Of a stretch of 64,000 nucleotides of DNA, positions 7,134 through 13,859 are shown in pieces. The notes under the pieces were generated by a model. That model saw nothing but the letters and a program-made list of their open reading frames with translations. It was not told the DNA's origin and ran no database searches. A program made the position numbers and the translations under genes. Within the stretch, counting starts at the first letter, position 1. Each line of letters opens with the position of its first letter. Source of the DNA: a virus; IMG/VR virus record IMGVR_UViG_3300008963_000001, positions 1-64,000 of that record. The stretch is one strand, 5' to 3'.

Positions 7134-8245
7134 TGACAGTATATATTGTTGACATAGAAGCCGTAGAGACACGCTACACAGGACAGTGGAAGACACACGT
7201 GCCTCGCTTGCTAGGAAAGCGAGGATTTGATGTCTGTGTTGTTGAAGGTGCCAAGGACATTCCTCCTGCAACAACGCCTGGAGCGTTTTTAAACTTTGGC
7301 GGTACAAATGTATACAAAGCATCGCAAGTTGAACAGATCAGCAGAATGTTTTGTGACGGTAAAATCAAAGGAGGGGATCATTTTCTATTCACAGATGCAT
7401 GGCATCCGGGAATTATCAACCTCAAATATATGAGTGAGCTGCTGAATGTTCCTGTTACTATACACGCACTTTGGCATGCAGGCAGTTATGACGAACAAGA
7501 CTTTCTAGGTAGATTGATTGGCGACGCGCCTTGGGTAAGACATGCTGAAAAAAGCATGTACTATGCAATCGATCACAATTACTTTGCTACTGACTTTCAT
7601 GCAAAACTATTCCATAGAGAACTGTTAAACAACGGATATCCTACAGAGAATCCTTGGTTTGAAGAGGATGTGGAAGAACTGTACGACGATGGTAAAATTG
7701 TTCGCTCGGGCTGGCCCATGGAGTATTTAGAAGACACTCTTACGCCTTATAAACACATGGACAAGCGAGATCTTATCTTGTTCCCTCATCGTATTGCTCC
7801 TGAGAAACAGCCAGAAATATTTAACGATCTCAAACAAGCATTACCTCAATACGAGTTTGCAGTATGCCAAAGCTATGATTTAACCAAGAACGAGTATCAT
7901 AACATGCTAGGCGAAGCAAAACTTGTTTTTAGTGCTAATTTACAAGAAACACTCGGTATTAGTTGGTATGAGGGTGCACTTGTAGGCGCACTGCCGATGG
8001 TCCCTAATCGATTAAGCTATAGCGAAATGGCCGAGACTGAATTTTTATATCCCAGCGAGTGGACTACAAATTTTGCAAATTATATAGCACATAAAGAACA
8101 AATTTGTAATCAAATAGTTGATTACATGGAAAACTATAACAGCTATCTGCCTGCACTAAACAAACAGGTTTTTAGACTTAAAGATAACTTTTTTAGCAGT
8201 GATGCCTTGATAAAAAACTTAAAAGGGAAGAAATATTCATGTTAA
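7133..8245 (+). CDS. GT-B-fold glycosyltransferase (family 4-like)
   Basis: A 370-residue protein with two Rossmann-like halves. The C-terminal half has the GT-B donor-binding signature: LILFPHRIAPEKQPEIF (strand and loop that open the second domain), a middle strand YEFAVCQSYD, then SANLQETLGISWYEGALVGALPMV, in which the EGALVGALP part corresponds to the E-x7-E-like helix that contacts the nucleotide sugar. The N-terminal half has a GGTNVYKAS and a HALWHAGSYDEQ stretch. There is no signal peptide or membrane segment, so it acts in the cytoplasm. T4 uses GT-B enzymes to glucosylate modified DNA bases. Its position between the QueD-like gene and folE makes DNA-base glycosylation an attractive but unproved idea. 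A protein or lipid acceptor is equally possible. Confidence 0.65.
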   Translation: MTVYIVDIEAVETRYTGQWKTHVPRLLGKRGFDVCVVEGAKDIPPATTPGAFLNFGGTNVYKASQVEQISRMFCDGKIKGGDHFLFTDAWHPGIINLKYMSELLNVPVTIHALWHAGSYDEQDFLGRLIGDAPWVRHAEKSMYYAIDHNYFATDFHAKLFHRELLNNGYPTENPWFEEDVEELYDDGKIVRSGWPMEYLEDTLTPYKHMDKRDLILFPHRIAPEKQPEIFNDLKQALPQYEFAVCQSYDLTKNEYHNMLGEAKLVFSANLQETLGISWYEGALVGALPMVPNRLSYSEMAETEFLYPSEWTTNFANYIAHKEQICNQIVDYMENYNSYLPALNKQVFRLKDNFFSSDALIKNLKGKKYSC

Positions 8246-8258
8246 AAATTATTATCTA

Positions 8259-8287
8259 TTGCAATTTTAAAAAGTATTGTATATAAT
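8259..8287 (+). promoter_or_regulatory. Sigma70-type promoter of folE
   Basis: TTGCAA (8259-8264), a 17-bp spacer, TATAAT (8282-8287): 5 of 6 plus 6 of 6. It lies in the only sizeable gap (85 nt) of this gene run. A late-like ACTAAATA (8288-8295) abuts the -10 box. Confidence 0.7.
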
Positions 8288-8296
8288 ACTAAATAT

Positions 8297-8313
8297 GATG
8301 AGACATCCTCGTC
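8297..8313 (+). promoter_or_regulatory. Hairpin at the predicted 5' end of the folE transcript
   Basis: GATGAG (8297-8302) can pair with CTCGTC (8308-8313), including one G-U pair, around the 5-nt loop ACATC. It begins about 4 nt after the predicted start site, so it would cap the mRNA 5' end and may protect it from decay. It is not followed by a T-run and is not a terminator. Confidence 0.4.
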
Positions 8314-8330
8314 TATAACTCGGAGAAACA

Positions 8331-9020
8331 ATGAAAAAATACGAAGAAATTATTCAGCGTTGCAAAAGCGCCGACAAGCGTTACTGGGCCGGAGACAATA
8401 TCTCCCGCTTGCTACAAAAAGGTGAGAAAGAACAGCTCATCGAAGAAGCTACAGAAGCATTTGAAACTGTTCTCGACACACTGATTATCGACCGTCACAA
8501 CGACCCCAACAGTAAAGGCACTGCGCGCCGTTTGGCCAAAATGTATTTCAATGAAATAATGGCAGGACGGTATGAACACTGTCCTGATGCAACTGCATTT
8601 CCCAACAACACCACAGACGAGCCGTATGATGGCATGTTGGTTGTTAGATCGGAGCTCAAAAGCATGTGCAGTCACCATCATCAGCCGGTAAGTGGTGTCG
8701 CTTATATAGGCATTCTTGCCGCTGATACTCTAATAGGTCTAAGCAAATACACCCGTATTGCACAATGGTGTGCTCGTCGAGGTACCCTACAGGAAGAGCT
8801 TGCTATGGAGATTGCTCGACAGATTATGCAGAACACTGGATCTAATGACGTAGGAGTTTACATCCAAGCTACGCACGGCTGTTGCGAAAACAGAGGAATT
8901 TCTGCGCACAGCAGTCTCACGCAAACAACAGTGTTAAAAGGCGCGTTTAAAGAGGACTCTGCTACTAAAAAAGAGTTTATGGATAATATCAAATTACAGC
9001 AAGAATTTGCTCCTAGATAA
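8331..9020 (+). CDS. folE: GTP cyclohydrolase I
   Basis: Converts GTP to 7,8-dihydroneopterin triphosphate, the first step of both folate and 7-deazaguanine synthesis. 229 residues, near the family norm. Zinc ligands are C113 (MCSHHHQPV), H116 and C184 (ATHGCCENRG; H182 and C184 align with the HxC of E. coli FolE). Conserved stretches GLSKYTRIAQWCARR and RGISAHSSLTQT match the substrate-binding region. The usual CEHH is CSHH here, a non-standard residue beside the zinc ligand. CGGAG precedes ATG 8331. It has its own promoter and leads a unit of overlapping genes running to queE and beyond. With QueE and the DpdA-like protein nearby, deazaguanine supply is the likely purpose. Confidence 0.93.
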   Translation: MKKYEEIIQRCKSADKRYWAGDNISRLLQKGEKEQLIEEATEAFETVLDTLIIDRHNDPNSKGTARRLAKMYFNEIMAGRYEHCPDATAFPNNTTDEPYDGMLVVRSELKSMCSHHHQPVSGVAYIGILAADTLIGLSKYTRIAQWCARRGTLQEELAMEIARQIMQNTGSNDVGVYIQATHGCCENRGISAHSSLTQTTVLKGAFKEDSATKKEFMDNIKLQQEFAPR

Positions 9021-9057
9021 CTGTAACACAATGTAAAGGAACGCAGAGGATAGTAAA

Positions 9058-9504
9058 ATGTTTAAATTATTTTTAAAACTGCTTGATCGACTCGATAGAA
9101 AAAGAGTTATTACTGATAGAACAGGAAAGATCCCCTATCTTGTTAGATACTATTTGTTTCTCAAAGACAGGAAAAAGTTTCCCGTTAATGTAACTCTTCA
9201 CAAAGTTTTAGTTAGTGACGAGCCTACACTACACGATCATCCATGGGGATATGCTACATTTATTTTGAAAGGCGGTTATTACGAACACACACCAGAAGGA
9301 CGTTTTTGGAGAGGACCGGGACATTTTAGAATTCGCAGGCCCGACGATCTTCATTGGTTAGAGCTGCCTAGAAATACGGAAGGTAATGAAATTCCCTGTT
9401 GGAGTTTGTTTTTTATGGGGGAAAAGAAGCAGGATTGGGGATTCCTCAAAAACGGGGAATGGGTTCACAACGAAGTATATCTCAAGGAAAAATACAATGG
9501 TTAA
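9058..9504 (+). CDS. Cupin-like protein
   Basis: A 148-residue protein with a basic N-terminal helix (to about residue 25) followed by a small beta-barrel pattern. Candidate metal ligands follow cupin spacing: H59 and H61 in LHDHPWGYATFI, then E76/H77 in GGYYEHTPEG, and a second motif around GPGHFRIRRPDDLHWLEL. Cupins of this size may be dioxygenases, epimerases or sugar isomerases, and the motif alone does not choose. GAGG lies upstream of ATG 9058; the last 8 nt overlap the phosphoribosyltransferase gene. Because it is co-transcribed with folE and queE, it may act on a nucleotide-like or sugar substrate. This is inference. Confidence 0.6.
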   Translation: MFKLFLKLLDRLDRKRVITDRTGKIPYLVRYYLFLKDRKKFPVNVTLHKVLVSDEPTLHDHPWGYATFILKGGYYEHTPEGRFWRGPGHFRIRRPDDLHWLELPRNTEGNEIPCWSLFFMGEKKQDWGFLKNGEWVHNEVYLKEKYNG

Positions 9505-10036
9505 GAAACACTATTACTCATGGCACGACATAGAAAACATGTGTGTAAATATTATTACTCAAATGTATGCCGATAACTGGCGGCCGGATTATATTGTCGG
9601 AATTACACGCGGCGGCAATGTTCCTGCTATAATTATATCTCATATGACTGGGATACGTTGCGAATCTTTGAAAATCAGCTTGCGTGACGGCGGTGGCGGA
9701 AGCGAAACCAACTGTTGGATGGCAGATGATGCTTTTGGATACGAATTCGACGAAGTCAACACTGAAAGTCGTACGGTTGATCCTAAAAAGATCTTAGTTG
9801 TAGACGACATAAACGACACAGGCGAAACTTTTAATTGGCTGATGCAAGATTGGGAATCGTCATGCAGACCGCAGGACGAACGCTGGCAATCAATTTGGGG
9901 TGACTCGGTAAGATTTGCAGTGCTTACGGAGAACCTATCTAGTCGTTTTGATCACGTGAATTACAGTGTGCACGAAGTCAACAAGGCGGAAGAAGATGTC
10001 TGGCTTTGCTATCCCTGGGAGGTGGTGGGGAAATGA
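9497..10036 (+). CDS. Type I phosphoribosyltransferase-like protein
   Basis: 179 residues from ATG 9497, which overlaps the cupin stop. The PRPP-binding loop is clear: KILVVDDINDTGETF (residues 98-112), with two acidic residues after the hydrophobic strand and the GE turn that holds the pyrophosphate. An upstream GITRGGNVPA (residues 35-44) matches the first PRT loop. Members salvage purines or pyrimidines or regulate them. An insertion rich in Gly and acidic residues (DGGGGSETNCWMADD) sits where the flexible hood loop usually lies. Its base specificity cannot be read. Position within the FolE-QueE unit suggests handling of a purine or deazapurine base. A longer upstream start at 9386 would overlap the cupin gene by 119 nt and is unlikely. 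Confidence 0.75.
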   Translation: MVKKHYYSWHDIENMCVNIITQMYADNWRPDYIVGITRGGNVPAIIISHMTGIRCESLKISLRDGGGGSETNCWMADDAFGYEFDEVNTESRTVDPKKILVVDDINDTGETFNWLMQDWESSCRPQDERWQSIWGDSVRFAVLTENLSSRFDHVNYSVHEVNKAEEDVWLCYPWEVVGK

Positions 10037-10218
10037 ACAAATATGCAATTAGAATTCCCTTTGACGGCGACTACATTTTAGTTACCGAGGGAAACTGGAA
10101 TGACATTAAAGTTCGTACGTTTGATACCGAAGAAGAAGCAGAAGATCATGCCCGAATTTGGGGGGCTTCCGCAGAAGTTGTTGAGATTACCGAAGACAAG
10201 AACGACGATGAACGTTAA
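10033..10218 (+). CDS. Small acidic protein of unknown function
   Basis: 61 residues from ATG 10033 in an ATGA overlap with the phosphoribosyltransferase stop. The sequence predicts a strand-helix-strand unit (YAIRIPFDGDYILV, then EEEAEDHARIWG, then SAEVVEITED), a layout seen in small ferredoxin-like phage proteins. The tail is acidic. It overlaps the HIT gene by 11 nt. No family is recognised. Confidence 0.6.
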   Translation: MNKYAIRIPFDGDYILVTEGNWNDIKVRTFDTEEEAEDHARIWGASAEVVEITEDKNDDER

Positions 10219-10576
10219 AGACACGCCGTGGTCAGATCCTCTGTGGGAAACCGATAGTTTTTTTGTATTTAAAGACGGGTTTCCCGTAACCAAAGGACAT
10301 TTACTTTTTGTACCAAAACACGACACGCCCTTGAGTATTTCGTCATGCTTGTATGCTGCATATAATCACGGCGAACAAATGATCGGCATGGGAGAGTGCG
10401 AAGGGTTTAACGTAGGTATGAATGTGGGAGAATCTGCTGGTCAAACCGTTATGTATCCGCACATTCATCTTATTCCTAGACGCACGGGCGACATGCAAGA
10501 CCCTAGGGGTGGTGTAAGACATGTAATTCCTGCTAAAGGAAATTACAAAATTGACAGTGCACACGAAAGGTGTTAA
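10208..10576 (+). CDS. HIT-family (histidine triad) nucleotide-binding protein
   Basis: A 122-residue HIT protein. The family hydrolyses or transfers nucleotidyl groups from AMP-linked or dinucleoside substrates. The early KGHLLFVPK (residues 29-37) and the segment FNVGMNVGESAGQTV leading to YPHIHLIPRR are typical. In the triad H-x-H-x-H the first His is Tyr (Y83, H85, H87), while the catalytic second His is kept. It ends RGGVRHVIPAKGNY, a tail form I associate with T4-like marine phages. The start at ATG 10208 gives the usual HIT length; an upstream frame from 10100 overlaps two genes and is rejected. Co-transcribed with folE, the phosphoribosyltransferase and queE. Confidence 0.85.
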   Translation: MNVKDTPWSDPLWETDSFFVFKDGFPVTKGHLLFVPKHDTPLSISSCLYAAYNHGEQMIGMGECEGFNVGMNVGESAGQTVMYPHIHLIPRRTGDMQDPRGGVRHVIPAKGNYKIDSAHERC

Positions 10577-10585
10577 CATACTACT

Positions 10586-11437
10586 ATGAGTAAAATTAAA
10601 ATAGCAGAGCTGTTCTACAGTATTCAAGGTGAAGGTCGCTACATGGGTGTTCCTTCTATTTTCTTACGCACATTCGGTTGTAATTTTACATGCTCAGGCT
10701 TTAACATGCCTAAAGGCGAAAAAAGTATCGAAGCAGACGAGATTGCAAAACAAGTAGACGAGTACAACAGCTACGAAGAGTTGCCTATTATTAATACAGG
10801 ATGCGATTCATATGCATCTTGGCATCCAAAGTTTAAACATCTTTCGCCGCTTATGGAATCAGATGCTATTGCAGAAAAAATAGCCGAGTTGCTTCCTTTT
10901 AAACGGTGGGAGGACGAGCATCTTATTCTCACTGGCGGCGAGCCGTTGTTGGGCTGGCAAAAATCTTTTCCGGATCTGTTAGAGCATCCGAAGATGGCAG
11001 GTTTAAAAGCAATTACATTTGAGACTAACGGCACTCAGCCTTTGCATGATAATTTTAAAGATTATTTGCGCAAGTGGTTAGATGACGGGAAAGGCGAAAA
11101 AGAGATTACTTTTTCCGTAAGTGCAAAACTCAGCTGTTCAGGCGAATCTAGAGAAAAGGCCATCAAGCCAGAGGTTGTATGTGAGTATGAGGACTTTGGC
11201 CCAACATTCCTCAAGTTTGTAGTTGCAACACAAGAAGATGCAGAAGAAGCACTAGAAACTACTGATATATATCGTGCAGAAGGCTTTAAGGGTCATACCT
11301 ATCTCATGCCTGTAGGTGGTACTGCTGATGTTTACAATCTTAACAATCGACAGGTAGCTAAATTTGCAATGGAAAATGGCTTACGATATTCAGATAGATT
11401 GCAAGTTCCGCTGTTTGAAAATGAGTGGGGTACATAA
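10586..11437 (+). CDS. queE: QueE-type radical SAM enzyme (7-carboxy-7-deazaguanine synthase)
   Basis: QueE uses SAM and a 4Fe-4S cluster to contract 6-carboxytetrahydropterin to 7-carboxy-7-deazaguanine. The QueE N-terminus is unmistakable: AELFYSIQGEGRYMGVPSIF then LRTFGCNFTC. C32 and C36 are the first two cluster cysteines, but the third position is F39. About 36 residues later GCDSYASW (C73) reproduces the CDTxxAW that normally follows the third Cys, so a roughly 34-residue insertion appears to separate the second and third ligands. LILTGGEPL (GGEP motif, SAM binding) and ITFETNGT follow. Length 283, somewhat above the ~210-245 of bacterial QueE, as the insertion would explain. Weak ribosome site; ATG 10586 chosen because the conserved region begins at once. 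Confidence 0.9.
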   Translation: MSKIKIAELFYSIQGEGRYMGVPSIFLRTFGCNFTCSGFNMPKGEKSIEADEIAKQVDEYNSYEELPIINTGCDSYASWHPKFKHLSPLMESDAIAEKIAELLPFKRWEDEHLILTGGEPLLGWQKSFPDLLEHPKMAGLKAITFETNGTQPLHDNFKDYLRKWLDDGKGEKEITFSVSAKLSCSGESREKAIKPEVVCEYEDFGPTFLKFVVATQEDAEEALETTDIYRAEGFKGHTYLMPVGGTADVYNLNNRQVAKFAMENGLRYSDRLQVPLFENEWGT

Positions 11438-11832
11438 TGAAGTGGTTAGAGCGCTTAACAGGCTTAGATAAAGTAAAACAAGAAGCACAAGAAAAAATTA
11501 ACGAAGCAGAAGCCATGCTGGAAAAGGCAGAGGAAAAAACTCTGTCGCCAAAAGAAAAGGCAACACGAAAGAAACAGCCTTGGGTCGGAGTTATTGACAC
11601 ACATGTCAACCAAGAAAACGTTCGGAATGGTTTTTTTGAACTGGACTGGAACAAGTATTTTATTGATGTGCTTCGTCAACAGGGTTATGGTCTAGATGGG
11701 GACTCCGACGAGGACATTGTAGATAGATGGTTTAGAGAACTTTGTGCTAATGTTGTTGTAGACGGAGATCTTGGTGGGCAGATCGACACAGGCATGATAG
11801 ACGTTGGAGCGGTAAAGAGAGATAATACATGA
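11437..11832 (+). CDS. Conserved phage protein of unknown function
   Basis: 131 residues starting at ATG 11437, which shares one base with the QueE stop (TAATG). Residues 5-55 form a Lys/Glu/Ala-rich coiled-coil helix. The remainder is a compact acidic domain containing WVGVIDTHVNQENVRNGFFELDW, FIDVLRQQGYG, DIVDRWFRELCANVV and a Gly/Asp-rich end. The C-terminal domain looks well conserved and may bind another phage protein. No function is recognised. It overlaps the RNase H gene by 4 nt. Confidence 0.65.
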   Translation: MKWLERLTGLDKVKQEAQEKINEAEAMLEKAEEKTLSPKEKATRKKQPWVGVIDTHVNQENVRNGFFELDWNKYFIDVLRQQGYGLDGDSDEDIVDRWFRELCANVVVDGDLGGQIDTGMIDVGAVKRDNT

Positions 11833-12827
11833 CATACATTCTTGTAGATACAGCAAATACTTTCTTTAGAGCACGGCATGTAATAAGAGGCGATGCCGAC
11901 ATTAAAGTAGGTATGGCATTTCATATTACTTTAAATTCTATAAGAAAAGCGTGGCAAGACTTCGATGGCAGTCATGTAGTATTCTGTTTAGAAGGCCGCA
12001 GTTGGCGTAAAGATTACTACGAGCCTTACAAGAGAAATCGTTCAGACGCACGAGCCGCTCTTACAGAAAAAGAACAAGAAGAAGATAAGATTTTTTGGGA
12101 AGCTTTCGATACCTTTAAAGATTTTATTAGCGATAAGACAAACTGTACAGTTTTACAACATAAACAATTAGAAGCAGACGACTTAATTGCAGGATGGATT
12201 CAGCAGCATCCCAACGACGATCACGTGATTATAAGCACAGACTCTGATTTTGCACAACTAATTGCATCCAATGTAAAACAGTACAACGGTGTGCAGGAAA
12301 TTACAACCACACACGAAGGGTATTTTGATGCCAAGGGCGGGCCTGTCGTTGATAAAAAAACAAAAGAAGCAAAGCCGGCACCAGACCCCGACTGGCTTTT
12401 GTTTGAGAAGTGTATTAGAGGCGATACAAGCGACAATGTTTTTTCTGCTTATCCGGGTGTAAGAAAGAAAGGAAGCAAGAACAAAGTAGGACTTATTGAA
12501 GCATACGAAGATAAGAATTCAAAAGGATTTAATTGGAACAATTTAATGTTACAGCGCTGGGTTGATCATAACGGCGAAGAGCATCGTGTGCTTGACGACT
12601 ATGAGAGAAATCGCAAACTTATTGATCTAACTGCTCAACCTGACAACATCAAAGAGATAATTAAAAACACCATCGACGAAGCTACAGGCAATGCAAAATC
12701 TGTAAGCCAAGTCGGTATACGTTTAATGAAATTTTGCCACGTTTGGGATCTACAAAAGATTTCCGATCAGGCACAAAGCTATGCAGAACCATTAAACGCA
12801 AAATATGGGCAGAAGGAAACAGCATGA
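11829..12827 (+). CDS. rnh: RNase H / 5'-3' flap exonuclease (T4 rnh-like)
   Basis: A FEN-1/T4 RNase H family nuclease that removes RNA primers and flaps during lagging-strand synthesis. 332 residues against 305 in T4. The metal-site acidic residues appear in order: D7 (ILVDTANTFFRAR), E115/D117/D118 (QLEADDLIAGW), D138/D140 (ISTDSDFAQL) and the pair in RGDTSDNVFSAYPGV, which leads into the helix-hairpin-helix segment. Residues 60-75 (WRKDYYEPYKRNR) match the basic arch that contacts DNA. It starts in an ATGA overlap with the previous gene and ends in one with the next. Its place among replication genes suits it. Confidence 0.9.
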   Translation: MTYILVDTANTFFRARHVIRGDADIKVGMAFHITLNSIRKAWQDFDGSHVVFCLEGRSWRKDYYEPYKRNRSDARAALTEKEQEEDKIFWEAFDTFKDFISDKTNCTVLQHKQLEADDLIAGWIQQHPNDDHVIISTDSDFAQLIASNVKQYNGVQEITTTHEGYFDAKGGPVVDKKTKEAKPAPDPDWLLFEKCIRGDTSDNVFSAYPGVRKKGSKNKVGLIEAYEDKNSKGFNWNNLMLQRWVDHNGEEHRVLDDYERNRKLIDLTAQPDNIKEIIKNTIDEATGNAKSVSQVGIRLMKFCHVWDLQKISDQAQSYAEPLNAKYGQKETA

Positions 12828-13297
12828 CAGATATACACGCAAAACCAGTAATTGATAAAAAATTCTGGATTGTAGAAAAAGACGGAACAAAATTAGCTAC
12901 TCTTAGAAAAAACGAAGATAACAGATATGTTATGAGCAACGAGTCTGGAGTAGAAATTTTTAATAACGAAGAGAGCGTTATAGACAAGTTCGGTGAAAAC
13001 TTTTTCGTAAGCAAGGTAATTGGAGAAACAGGGGAAGAACCGCAGGAAGTGCACGGCTTTCCAGCAAGCACAGCACCTCATAACTCTATGTTCGACATAA
13101 AGAGAAGATTGCCTTTGTTTACAAAAAGCAAAGATTCAAAAAGCCTGTACTGTGCAGGTTATTATTTGATTCGGTTTGACAAAGGATGGGTGAAGAGCTT
13201 TTGCCCAAAACTAATAACTGTTCAAAGGTACGATTATAGAGGACCTTTTAAAACTGATTTAGAAATGAAACAGGCTCTGTCAAATGTCTCAAGGTAA
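12824..13297 (+). CDS. Conserved T4-like phage protein of unknown function
   Basis: 157 residues from ATG 12824 (ATGA overlap with the RNase H stop, GGAAAC upstream). Two parts are visible. The beta-rich N-terminal half has FWIVEKDGTKLATLRK, MSNESGVEIF and FGENFFVSK. The C-terminal half opens with VHGFPASTAPHNSMFDIKRRLP and continues LYCAGYYLIRF, GWVKSFCPKL and YRGPFKTDLEM. The proline- and aromatic-rich centre looks like an ordered, conserved protein. I associate the layout with T4-like marine phages but know of no function. Confidence 0.65.
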   Translation: MTDIHAKPVIDKKFWIVEKDGTKLATLRKNEDNRYVMSNESGVEIFNNEESVIDKFGENFFVSKVIGETGEEPQEVHGFPASTAPHNSMFDIKRRLPLFTKSKDSKSLYCAGYYLIRFDKGWVKSFCPKLITVQRYDYRGPFKTDLEMKQALSNVSR

Positions 13298-13532
13298 TAT
13301 TCCTGCAACACAACCTGCAATTGAGAAATTTATTAGACGAGTGTCTAGTGCCGATAAGTCCAATCAAAAAGAAATCCGTATGACCATACAGGAAGCAAGA
13401 GACCTAGTTCAAGATCTTGCCTTAATATCCAGTAACCTCGGAAAAGTTGTAGCACAAATTAACAACTCACTGTCCGAAATACAAAAAAGTTCAACTGAAG
13501 TAGACATTAAATTTGACGGAGGCGGTTTCTAA
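13284..13532 (+). CDS. Small helical protein of unknown function
   Basis: 82 residues, overlapping the preceding gene by 14 nt. A central helix-rich region (IQEARDLVQDLALISSNLGKVVAQINNSLSEIQK) has heptad spacing of hydrophobic residues, indicating a coiled coil and probable oligomer or adaptor role. The tail VDIKFDGGGF is reminiscent of short C-terminal peptides that bind a partner protein, such as a clamp or helicase, but this is only suggestive. It is the last gene before a small intergenic hairpin. Confidence 0.55.
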   Translation: MSQGNIPATQPAIEKFIRRVSSADKSNQKEIRMTIQEARDLVQDLALISSNLGKVVAQINNSLSEIQKSSTEVDIKFDGGGF

Positions 13533-13535
13533 CAA

Positions 13536-13569
13536 GATAAATAACTACGCACATAACTAGGATGCGTAG
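13536..13569 (+). promoter_or_regulatory. Late-type promoter octamer overlapping an RNA hairpin
   Basis: GATAAATA (13536-13543) matches NATAAATA. It is followed by a 7-bp stem, CTACGCA (13545-13551) with TGCGTAG (13563-13569), whose 11-nt loop contains AGGA, the only Shine-Dalgarno-like sequence before ATG 13575. The hairpin could limit ribosome access in read-through transcripts, while late initiation inside the stem would remove its 5' arm. Confidence 0.4.
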
Positions 13570-13574
13570 AAAAA

Positions 13575-13859
13575 ATGAGTAGACCTAAACCGACAGTGAT
13601 TTTAGAACACGCGAACAAAGAAAATTACAAAATAGAACAGATACTCGAAAGCGAAGCGATTTGGGCTGTTTTCTACAAAGGAAAACCGTTCAATCTAAAA
13701 AGCGGAAGTTTGCTGTCGAGCTATCCAGGACCTAAATACAAAAAAGTAAGTTTTAGCAATCCGGGACATGCAAGAAATCTAGCTAAAAAACTCAACGATT
13801 TGTTTAAAACAAACGACTTTAGTGTTTACAAACTAACCTCAGGAGAAGAGGAAAAATAA
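13575..13859 (+). CDS. Small conserved phage protein of unknown function
   Basis: 94 residues, basic. It has beta-strand-like segments (TVILEHA, EAIWAVFYKGKPFNL) and a long helix near the C-terminus (NPGHARNLAKKLNDLFKTNDF). The fold pattern suggests a small alpha-beta protein, and the GKPFNLKSGS stretch resembles surface loops of nucleic-acid-binding proteins. No family is recognised. It is followed without gap by the next gene, so both probably share a transcript. Confidence 0.55.
   Translation: MSRPKPTVILEHANKENYKIEQILESEAIWAVFYKGKPFNLKSGSLLSSYPGPKYKKVSFSNPGHARNLAKKLNDLFKTNDFSVYKLTSGEEEK

Noticed and set aside
8288-8330. preQ1 riboswitch before folE
   Set aside because: A short hairpin is present next to a deazaguanine gene, but the preQ1-I pattern (C-rich loop and downstream A-rich tail pairing back) is missing.
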